Below are positions 5,935-11,051 of a stretch of DNA of 11,051 bases, in pieces; position 1 is the stretch's first letter; every line of letters starts with the position of its first letter. The notes beneath the pieces are model-generated. The model did no database searches and was not told the DNA's origin. It worked only from the letters and a program-made list of their open reading frames with translations. The stretch is taken from the NCBI GenBank assembly GCA_030540495.1, contig JAUNWC010000023.1, forward strand, positions 1-11,051, in the 5' to 3' direction. The position numbers were made by a program, and so were the translations under genes. Origin of the DNA: Bacteroidota bacterium (lineage in GTDB: Bacteria; Bacteroidota; Bacteroidia; Bacteroidales; P3).

Positions 5935-7773
5935 TTATTGTATTTCGTAAAATATATCGTTGCTTTCTGCTTTTTTTAGCACAAATCTATCTTTTCTTAT
6001 TCCTTTATTTAGAAGGTGTTTCTCCAAAACTCTAAGTATTTTTTCATTAGAAGAAATATTTACTCTTACATTGGCATTGTTGGAAAGAAAGTTCATAAAG
6101 GGCATAATAACAGCAATAAAACTTTCTTGAGAAAAATCCGTATTAGAAGGGGTTAACTCTATGTTTTTTAAAGCCATATTTTGCTTGCTCTCTATGGGCT
6201 TAATTTCTACAATAATGGTATCCTCGTTATTTTTTATCTTGTTTGTGTAAAACATATAACCCAACTTATTGAAAGAAAGAAAATAAGAAGAGTTTTCTTC
6301 TAATACCAACGAAAAATAAGGACGCTCAGGCTCAATGTTTATGTGATGAAAATTGTTTTTTGTAAAGTTAAACAAATCTAATGTTGTATTTGTTTCTACT
6401 TCAAAAATAGTTTTTCCTTGTTTTAGTTTACAAGCATTGGTTTGAGCAAAGGAAGGAAGAGTAAATGTTTTGATAGTATGATATTTTTCTCCTTCGCTTT
6501 TGTGAGTTAGATAGGCCGTTTTGCCGTCCAAAAGAACGCCTATATTTCCCTCATTGTATTCTGTATTGATAGGGTAACCCATGTTGTTAGCAATGGAGTT
6601 TTGAGATAAGGGTTTATAGAAAATATCCGTCCCTCCTATGGTTTTGTGCCCATTGGAAAGAAAATACAAAACACTATCGTCAAAAGACAGAAAAGGAAAA
6701 CTTTCGTCAAAAGGAGTGTTTATATTGCTTCCTAAGTTAATAGGCTCCGACCATTCGTTTTCGTTTTCGTTTTTGCGATTAGACAAATAAATATCATAAC
6801 CACCTTTGCCACCTTTTCTGTTAGAAACAAAAAAAAGACTATTGCCATCCCAAGTAATAAATGGTTGCATATCGTCAGCCTCTTGTGAATTAATATTCAT
6901 AGGTTTTGGCTCAGAGAAATAATCTCCATACCTATAGCAATAATACATATTCCAGATATCTTTTTCTCTTTTAGCAAAGACCAACAGGCTATTATCGGCT
7001 GTCAAGGAAACTCTTCCCTCTGTTTTTGCATCATTAAAAGGGAAAGGCAAAACAAGACCTCTATCATAATAATCATTGGTGTCTAAGGTTGCCCTACCAG
7101 ATTTTATTTCTTTTCTCAAAGAAGAGGAGGCAAGAAAACTATCTCTAATAGTATCCATAATAACCTCTTGCCTAAGAAAATATATTTCTTTCTCATCCGC
7201 TGTAATAAAGGGCTGATAGTAGTTGGTATTATCTGCCAAATAATCTATTTTCTTTGGAAAGAAGGATACAGGATTGTTTGTAGTTCTGTATAAGAAATCA
7301 CCCCAATTCAAGTAGTTTATAGCCGAGTTTCTTAAAGAATCATACTCTTGTTTTTCCTCAGAAAGAGACATAAATTGCTGAAAATTCTTTTGTGCCTCCA
7401 TATAATTTTCGTTAGAATAATTTATTATACCCATATAATACCATAGCAAGGGGTGGGAATATTCCTCACATTCTTTTAGGCACAAAGGGAAATACCTTCT
7501 AATCATATTGGCATTATCGGTGCTTACGCCTATTATTCCCATCAAAAAATAAACAGAGGCAAAGGCTTCGTCTTTTCTTATCATATCGGTGAGAATAAGA
7601 GATGCTTTTTGAAATTTATGGTCTTGGAAGAAAGAATATGCTTTTTTGAATTGTTTTTTTTGATTTTTGCCAACTTGCTCTATGCAAGGGTCATAATCAA
7701 AAATGTTTACTTCTTGTGCATAAAGAAAGGAAAAAACAAAAAGTAGCACAAAAAGTAAACAAAATCTTTTCAT
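5935..7773 (-). CDS. Exported TPR / PD40 beta-propeller protein with degenerate OmpA-like C-terminus
   Basis: This 612-residue protein has a cleavable signal peptide (MKRFCLLFVLLFVFSFLYA, about residues 1-19) and no lipobox. TPR-like helices cover about 38-140 (for example FQKASLILTDMIRKDEAFASVYFLMG). A PD40/WD40-like propeller spans about 185-390, with blades such as QPFITADEKEIYFL, MQPFITWDGNSLFFVSNRKGGKGGYDIYL and SFPFLSFDDSVLYFLSNG. A beta-rich region follows, and the last 80 residues align in outline with an OmpA domain. This order resembles PorE-type and other OmpA-family periplasmic proteins of Bacteroidota, some of which anchor the type IX secretion machinery to peptidoglycan. Here the usual TDNxG and LSxxRA residues are missing, so wall binding is doubtful. 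It follows the SRPBCC gene by 45 bases. The family outline is clear; the function is unknown. Confidence 0.8.
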   Translation of the reverse strand: MKRFCLLFVLLFVFSFLYAQEVNIFDYDPCIEQVGKNQKKQFKKAYSFFQDHKFQKASLILTDMIRKDEAFASVYFLMGIIGVSTDNANMIRRYFPLCLKECEEYSHPLLWYYMGIINYSNENYMEAQKNFQQFMSLSEEKQEYDSLRNSAINYLNWGDFLYRTTNNPVSFFPKKIDYLADNTNYYQPFITADEKEIYFLRQEVIMDTIRDSFLASSSLRKEIKSGRATLDTNDYYDRGLVLPFPFNDAKTEGRVSLTADNSLLVFAKREKDIWNMYYCYRYGDYFSEPKPMNINSQEADDMQPFITWDGNSLFFVSNRKGGKGGYDIYLSNRKNENENEWSEPINLGSNINTPFDESFPFLSFDDSVLYFLSNGHKTIGGTDIFYKPLSQNSIANNMGYPINTEYNEGNIGVLLDGKTAYLTHKSEGEKYHTIKTFTLPSFAQTNACKLKQGKTIFEVETNTTLDLFNFTKNNFHHINIEPERPYFSLVLEENSSYFLSFNKLGYMFYTNKIKNNEDTIIVEIKPIESKQNMALKNIELTPSNTDFSQESFIAVIMPFMNFLSNNANVRVNISSNEKILRVLEKHLLNKGIRKDRFVLKKAESNDIFYEIQ

Positions 7774-7801
7774 AACAATAAGTTTTTAGAAAATAGATAA
7801 C

Positions 7802-7824
7802 CAATAGATAAATTTATTCTATTG
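7802..7824. repeat. Small AT-rich inverted repeat at the end of the SRPBCC gene
   Basis: caataga (7802-7808) and tctattg (7818-7824) pair over 7 bp around a 9-base loop that itself contains taaa/ttta. It overlaps the SRPBCC stop codon and is followed on the minus strand by the T-rich GTTATCTATTTTCT. It might slow or partly terminate transcription before the PD40 gene, but the stem is weak. Confidence 0.3.
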
Positions 7825-8250
7825 ACCATCCACTGCTTTTTTTATCCCGTCCATAAGGGTATCTAAGCCTTTTTCTATCTGCTTCTTAAACATCATAAGC
7901 ACCATAGCATTCCCTTCCACGTTGCATTTGCCTTGAAGAGTGCAAGAATTATCATTCACTTTGCTAAACACAAAATTCATAGCAAAGGAAAAACCTCCCA
8001 TTATCTCTTTTTGATTCATTATGGTTATGTATTCAAAAGGGTTTCGGTCGGTAATTTTCAATTCCACTTCTATATTTGCCATTCCGTTGGCATCTGCTTC
8101 AAAGGAAAGAGTATCATAGGAGCATTGAAAATTTTTGATTTTATCATTAGCCTCCGGCAAAGCCCTAAGGTTAGAAAAATCGCTAAGAGCATAAAAAACA
8201 GCCTCTACTGGTTTGTTTAACTCTATTATTTTGGTGTCTATCTTTTTCAT
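7819..8250 (-). CDS. SRPBCC-fold (START/Bet v1-like) protein
   Basis: The 143-residue soluble protein has no signal or membrane segment. The N-terminal strand IDTKIIELNKPVEAVFYALSDFSNL, the alternating beta strands in the middle (IEVELKITDRNPFEYITIMNQ) and the long C-terminal amphipathic helix (about 120-143, LMMFKKQIEKGLDTLMDGIKKAV) fit the SRPBCC helix-grip fold, which usually encloses a hydrophobic ligand. The family does not define a reaction and no catalytic residues can be assigned. It starts 13 bases after the pyrE stop and is almost certainly co-transcribed with pyrE, an arrangement I recall from other Bacteroidales. That conservation would suggest a housekeeping role rather than natural-product chemistry. 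Confidence 0.8.
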   Translation of the reverse strand: MKKIDTKIIELNKPVEAVFYALSDFSNLRALPEANDKIKNFQCSYDTLSFEADANGMANIEVELKITDRNPFEYITIMNQKEIMGGFSFAMNFVFSKVNDNSCTLQGKCNVEGNAMVLMMFKKQIEKGLDTLMDGIKKAVDGQ

Positions 8251-8263
8251 TTCGCAATGGATA

Positions 8264-8908
8264 TTACATTCTTTCTTCGCTCCATTTCTCCGGATTTTCT
8301 CTCCATTTGTTAAGAGATTCTATGTTTTCAGAGGTTATGTATTTTTCCTCTATGGCAGTCTCTATCAAAGTAGAATAATCCGTTATGGTTTGCAAAGGTA
8401 CGTTCTTTTGTTCAAAATTCTTTTTAGCCACTTCCAATTCATATGTAAAAATAGCAGCCATACCTTTTACCTCACAACCTGCCTCTCTCAAAGCATCCAC
8501 AGCCAACAAACTACTTTTGCCCGTAGAAATCAAATCCTCTATAACAAAAACAGTTTGTCCGCTTTTTACCACTCCTTCTATTTGATTGTTCAGACCGTGT
8601 TGTTTAGCCTCTGGGCGAACGTAAGCAAAAGGCTTGCCCAAGTCTTGAGCAACCAAAACACCTTGTGCTATACCTCCGGTAGCAACTCCGGCTATTACAT
8701 CCACGCTTGAAAACATTTCATTAACTATAGATACGAATTGCTGCCTCAAATACGTTCTAATGGGTGGATAAGACAATGTTAAACGATTGTCGCAATATAT
8801 AGGCGATTTTCTACCCGATGCCCAAGTAAAAGGATTTTCAGGAGAAAGTTTTATTGCTTTTATGTCCAAAAGACAACGTGCGGCTTCTATAGCATTTTCC
8901 TTATTCAT
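8264..8908 (-). CDS. pyrE: Orotate phosphoribosyltransferase
   Basis: PyrE joins orotate to PRPP to give OMP, the fifth step of UMP synthesis, in the cytoplasm as a dimer. The 214 residues include the orotate-site segment FTWASGRKSPIYCDNR (27-42) and the glycine loop VIAGVATGGIAQG (71-83). The flexible catalytic loop RPEAKQHGLNNQIEG (98-112) contains Lys102 and His104. The PRPP signature VFVIEDLISTGKSS (120-133) carries the Glu-Asp pair at 124-125. The length is typical for the bacterial enzyme. The ATG at 8908 is 25 bases from the divergent NUDIX start codon, and a TACCTTTG box inside the NUDIX coding sequence is the likely promoter. The SRPBCC gene follows directly. No pyrimidine attenuator or PyrR site was seen. 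Confidence 0.97.
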   Translation of the reverse strand: MNKENAIEAARCLLDIKAIKLSPENPFTWASGRKSPIYCDNRLTLSYPPIRTYLRQQFVSIVNEMFSSVDVIAGVATGGIAQGVLVAQDLGKPFAYVRPEAKQHGLNNQIEGVVKSGQTVFVIEDLISTGKSSLLAVDALREAGCEVKGMAAIFTYELEVAKKNFEQKNVPLQTITDYSTLIETAIEEKYITSENIESLNKWRENPEKWSEERM

Positions 8909-8933
8909 AGTAAATATATAATATTTTTATAAT

Positions 8934-9563
8934 ATGCAAAGGTACATCATTTTTAACAAAAAGAATAAAATTTTAATAACAAAATCATTGCAGGAAATAA
9001 ATATTGATGATTTTCAAAACATCATAACTTGTGATAATGAAAACATTAAACAGACAAATTTTTCTTTCCTTCTTGAAGACAAAAATACAAACAATACTCT
9101 TTTACTTGCTAAGGATATAAGTACAGAAGAAGTATTTGAATTTGTTACTCGTCCTCTTTATCATGTATTTGCAGCAGGAGGTGTGGTGGAAAACGAAAGG
9201 GGAGAAATCTTATTTATTTTCAGAAACGGATATTGGGATTTGCCAAAAGGTCATTGGGAAGAGGGAGAGAGTTTTGAACAGACAGCAAAAAGAGAAGTGC
9301 AGGAAGAGACCGGAATAAAACAACTTAGTATAAAGGGATTTTTGGATATTAGTTTTCATATTTATTATATGCATGGCAGACAAGAGATAAAACACACCTA
9401 TTGGTATAAAATGCAATCCTCTTCTTTGGAAAAACTATGGCCACAAACACAAGAGGGCATTAGCGATTTGATTTGGGAAAGAAAAGACAACCTAACAGAA
9501 ATACTAAACAACACCTATCCAAACATAAAATTACTAATGGAAAAAATAAGCAAGGAAAAATAA
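8934..9563 (+). CDS. NUDIX hydrolase
   Basis: The 209-residue protein contains an exact Nudix box G-x5-E-x7-RE-U-x-EE-x-G-U from Gly106 to Ile128 (GHWEEGESFEQTAKREVQEE, then TGI). The catalytic Mg2+ would be held by Glu121, Glu124 and Glu125. The strand AAGGVVENERGEILFIFR and the WDLPKGH approach to the box are standard. About 75 residues precede the Nudix domain (MQRYIIFNKKNKILITKSLQ onward), as in related Bacteroidales proteins. The substrate, some nucleoside diphosphate linked to X, cannot be read from the sequence. It is divergent from pyrE and convergent with tRNA-Ser. No good -7 box for this gene was found in the 25-base gap or the adjoining pyrE codons, so its promoter is unresolved. 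The start at 8934 gives a family-like N-terminus. Confidence 0.92.
   Translation: MQRYIIFNKKNKILITKSLQEINIDDFQNIITCDNENIKQTNFSFLLEDKNTNNTLLLAKDISTEEVFEFVTRPLYHVFAAGGVVENERGEILFIFRNGYWDLPKGHWEEGESFEQTAKREVQEETGIKQLSIKGFLDISFHIYYMHGRQEIKHTYWYKMQSSSLEKLWPQTQEGISDLIWERKDNLTEILNNTYPNIKLLMEKISKEK
8937..8969 (-). promoter_or_regulatory. pyrE: Likely pyrE promoter, inside the NUDIX coding sequence
   Basis: On the minus strand TACCTTTG (8944-8937) matches TAnnTTTG exactly, and TTTA (8969-8966) lies 21 bases upstream as a 3-of-4 match to TTTG. Transcription would start near 8930, about 22 bases before the pyrE ATG. The box occupies the first codons of the divergent NUDIX gene, so strong transcription in either direction could interfere with the other. 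Confidence 0.55.
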
Positions 9564-9582
9564 ACTTTAAGAGAAAATCTTG

Positions 9583-9670
9583 CGGAGAGAGGGGGATTCG
9601 AACCCCCGAAGCGGTTGTGCCGCTTACCCGCTTTCCAGGCGAGCCTCTTCAGCCACTCGAGCACCTCTCC
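9583..9670 (-). tRNA. tRNA-Ser (anticodon GGA)
   Basis: The 88-base class II tRNA folds fully. The acceptor stem is GGAGAGG with TCTCTCC (one G-U pair). The anticodon stem is CTCGC/GCGGG around loop CTGGAAA, with anticodon GGA at plus positions 9634-9636. The long variable arm is AAGCGG-CACAA-CCGCTT, and the T-arm is GGGGG-TTCGAAT-CCCCC. The discriminator is G, as expected for serine. The 3' CCA is not encoded, since GCA follows, and must be added by the CCA enzyme. It reads UCC and UCU. The gene is convergent with the NUDIX gene (19 bases between them) and has its own promoter just upstream. No attachment-site duplication or integrase is nearby. Confidence 0.97.
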
Positions 9671-9683
9671 AAAAAAACTTTTG

Positions 9684-9714
9684 CAAAAGTACTACTTTTT
9701 TTTGATTTCACAAG
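9684..9714 (-). promoter_or_regulatory. Promoter of tRNA-Ser
   Basis: On the minus strand CTTG (9714-9711, 3 of 4 to TTTG) is followed after 19 bases by TACTTTTG (9691-9684), an exact TAnnTTTG. The start would fall near 9678, only about eight bases before the mature 5' end at 9670, a short leader for RNase P to remove. Confidence 0.65.
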
Positions 9715-9743
9715 AAGAGCAAGCATCTTTTTTGATTCTTTTT

Positions 9744-9775
9744 TTAGAAAAAGAGTAATTTTTTTATTATTTTTG
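9744..9775 (+). promoter_or_regulatory. ispH: Candidate promoter of ispH-recF
   Basis: TTAG (9744-9747, 3 of 4 to TTTG) is followed after 20 bases by TATTTTTG (9768-9775), an exact TAnnTTTG. The start would be near 9781, giving a leader of about 20 bases. The surrounding DNA is very T-rich, which raises the chance of a random match. Confidence 0.45.
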
Positions 9776-9801
9776 TAAAAATAAAAAGCATAGAAAACTA
9801 T

Positions 9802-10668
9802 ATGCAAATAAGTATAGATAAACAAGCAGGTTTTTGTTTTGGAGTGGTGAGTGCAATAGATAGATTGGAAAAAGAACTGAAGACTAATTCCGATTTCTAT
9901 TGTTTAGGGGATATTGTACATAATAACAAAGAAGTAGAGCGTTTGAGAAAACTTGGTCTAAAAACCATAGACAAACAAGAATTCTATTCCTTAAAAAATT
10001 CTCGCCTAATGATAAGAGCACACGGTGAACCACCTTCTACTTATGCAAAGGCAAAGGAAAACAATATAGAAATAATAGACGCTACTTGTCCTATGGTACT
10101 CAAATTGCAAAGAGAGGTTTATAAAGGTTATCAAGAAATGAAAAAAATAAATGGACAAGTGGTTATATATGGCAAAAAAGGACATGCTGAGGTGGTAGGA
10201 TTGGTGGGACAGACCGACGAGCAAGCCATAGTAATCTCCAACGAGCAAGACCTTGATAAAATAGATTTTACACGACCTTTGCATATATATTCACAGACCA
10301 CTAAAAACAGAGAAGACTATCAAAAAATCATCTCTCTTATAAAACAAAAACATCAAACACAAGAAATTTTTGTTACCGATAGTATTTGCAAAAAAGTATC
10401 TTTAAGGGCAGATAATATAGGCTTCTTTGCCAAAAGTGTAGATTGTGTTTTGTTTGTTTCGGGCAAAGACTCTTCTAATGGCAACTATCTTTACAATCTT
10501 TGCTTAAAAGAAAATGAACACACCTTTTTTATATCAGAAATAGAGGAAATAGATTTAGAAGAAATCAAAAATTTTGAACACATAGGCATAAGTGGAGCAA
10601 CCTCTACTCCAATGTGGTTAATGAAAGAAGTAGCAGATTATGTATATAAAGAACTTACAGATAAATAA
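9802..10668 (+). CDS. ispH: 4-hydroxy-3-methylbut-2-enyl diphosphate reductase
   Basis: IspH catalyses the last MEP-pathway step, reducing HMBPP to IPP and DMAPP on a 4Fe-4S cluster in the cytoplasm. The 288 residues have the three cluster cysteines Cys12 (GFCFGVVSAID), Cys96 (IDATCPMV) and Cys196 (DSICKKVS). The diphosphate-binding and proton-relay motifs are also present: His40 in GDIVHNN, His73 in RAHGEPP, His128 and Glu130 in YGKKGHAEVVG, the Thr pair in SQTTKN, and SSNGN near 224-228. SGATSTP (264-270) corresponds to the C-terminal substrate-binding Ser/Thr loop. The length is normal for a stand-alone bacterial enzyme and no S1 domain is fused. It is transcribed away from tRNA-Ser. Its last 29 bases overlap the start of recF, suggesting co-transcription and possible translational coupling. 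Confidence 0.97.
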   Translation: MQISIDKQAGFCFGVVSAIDRLEKELKTNSDFYCLGDIVHNNKEVERLRKLGLKTIDKQEFYSLKNSRLMIRAHGEPPSTYAKAKENNIEIIDATCPMVLKLQREVYKGYQEMKKINGQVVIYGKKGHAEVVGLVGQTDEQAIVISNEQDLDKIDFTRPLHIYSQTTKNREDYQKIISLIKQKHQTQEIFVTDSICKKVSLRADNIGFFAKSVDCVLFVSGKDSSNGNYLYNLCLKENEHTFFISEIEEIDLEEIKNFEHIGISGATSTPMWLMKEVADYVYKELTDK

Positions 10669-11051
10669 TTTCAAAAACTTTCATTTCTTTGAACAAGAGT
10701 TTTCTACTATGAATTGTATAGTGGGCAATAATGGTGTAGGCAAAACTAACATACTTGATGCTATTTATTACCTGTCTTTTTGCAGAAGTTTTCACTCAAA
10801 CAACGATATCAACACAATAAAATTTGGAGAAGATTTTTTTGCCTTACATGGTCTATATACATATGATAATGGAGAAAAATTCAAATTCTCTTGCTCCAAA
10901 AAACAAGGAGAAAAAAAGAAGTTTCTCCACGACAAACAACCCTACAAAAAACTATCTGAGCATATAGGCAAAATCCCTTGTGTTATACTTTCGCCATACG
11001 ATAGCATATACGTAAATGGAAGTTCAGAATATAGAAGGACTTTTATGGATA
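10640..11051 (+). CDS. recF: DNA replication/repair protein RecF (3' end outside window)
   Basis: The ATG at 10640, inside the end of ispH, opens a frame that stays open to the right edge (137 codons). It reads MYIKNLQINNFKNF, the standard RecF N-terminus. The Walker A motif GNNGVGKT is at residues 29-36, followed by NILDAIYYLSFCRSF, the conserved RecF segment. ILSPYDSIYVNGSSEYRRTFMD at the right edge corresponds to the region in which RecF proteins typically have SPxD...G.P..RR.FLD. RecF is an SMC-like ATPase that binds DNA at gaps and helps load RecA with RecO and RecR. The signature and Walker B motifs lie beyond the window. The family is certain; the start is well supported because no other in-frame ATG precedes the conserved N-terminus so closely. 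Confidence 0.95.
   Translation, partial: MYIKNLQINNFKNFHFFEQEFSTMNCIVGNNGVGKTNILDAIYYLSFCRSFHSNNDINTIKFGEDFFALHGLYTYDNGEKFKFSCSKKQGEKKKFLHDKQPYKKLSEHIGKIPCVILSPYDSIYVNGSSEYRRTFMD

Noticed and set aside
8213..8710. Open frame of 165 codons on the plus strand
   Set aside because: Antisense to pyrE, whose catalytic motifs all lie here.
9564..9582. Possible terminator between NUDIX and tRNA-Ser
   Set aside because: Only a 4-bp stem (aaga/tctt) can be drawn. The following T-rich stretch lies inside the NUDIX coding sequence. Too weak to call.
9473..9778. Open frame of 101 codons on the plus strand containing GERGIRTPEAVVPLTRFPGEP
   Set aside because: This is the familiar false protein from reading a tRNA-Ser gene on the wrong strand. 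It also overlaps the NUDIX gene.
9583..9801. tRNA-Ser as an integration site for a mobile element
   Set aside because: No integrase and no repeated copy of the tRNA 3' end were seen. The flanks are ordinary chromosomal genes.

Overview
The window is AT-rich and carries an ordinary, mostly housekeeping stretch of chromosome from a member of the Bacteroidota, most likely a Bacteroidales-type bacterium. Four things point there: the gene families (a short one-SLBB Wza lipoprotein paired with a Wzc having a Gly/Tyr-rich tail, and a TPR/PD40 protein with an OmpA-like end), the pyrE–SRPBCC pair divergent from a NUDIX gene, the absence of clear Shine-Dalgarno sequences, and several TAnnTTTG -7 boxes typical of the Bacteroidota housekeeping sigma factor. 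The species cannot be named from this sequence. No CRISPR array, insertion sequence, phage gene, integrase or defence system was found.

Left part (1-4566), all on the minus strand, read right to left. A Bacteroidota-type promoter at 4535-4566 drives wza (outer-membrane polysaccharide export lipoprotein) and, six bases later, wzc (inner-membrane chain-length regulator fused to a BY-kinase). These are the export and control parts of a capsule or exopolysaccharide machine, but no glycosyltransferase, flippase, polymerase or phosphatase gene lies in the window. The 3' end of wzc encodes a Tyr/Gly-rich tail and then a run of 11 G, a candidate slippage site. A perfect 14-bp inverted repeat separates wzc from a radical SAM gene of the Elp3-like family, which runs off the left edge.

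Middle part (4572-8908), minus strand. pyrE, a small SRPBCC-fold gene and a secreted TPR/PD40 protein with an eroded OmpA-like C-terminus lie close together (gaps of 13 and 45 bases) and probably form an operon. They are followed by miaB (tRNA ms2i6A synthase), which has its own -7 box.

Right part (8934-11051). A NUDIX hydrolase gene is divergent from pyrE with only 25 bases between the start codons, so the likely pyrE promoter lies inside the NUDIX coding sequence. A class II tRNA-Ser(GGA) gene on the minus strand is convergent with the NUDIX gene. Divergent from the tRNA, ispH (last step of the MEP isoprenoid pathway) overlaps recF by 29 bases; recF runs off the right edge.

I did not find an undescribed multi-gene system. 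The observations most worth following up are the G11 tract at the end of wzc, the inverted repeat behind it, and the OmpA-like domain that appears to have lost its peptidoglycan-binding residues.
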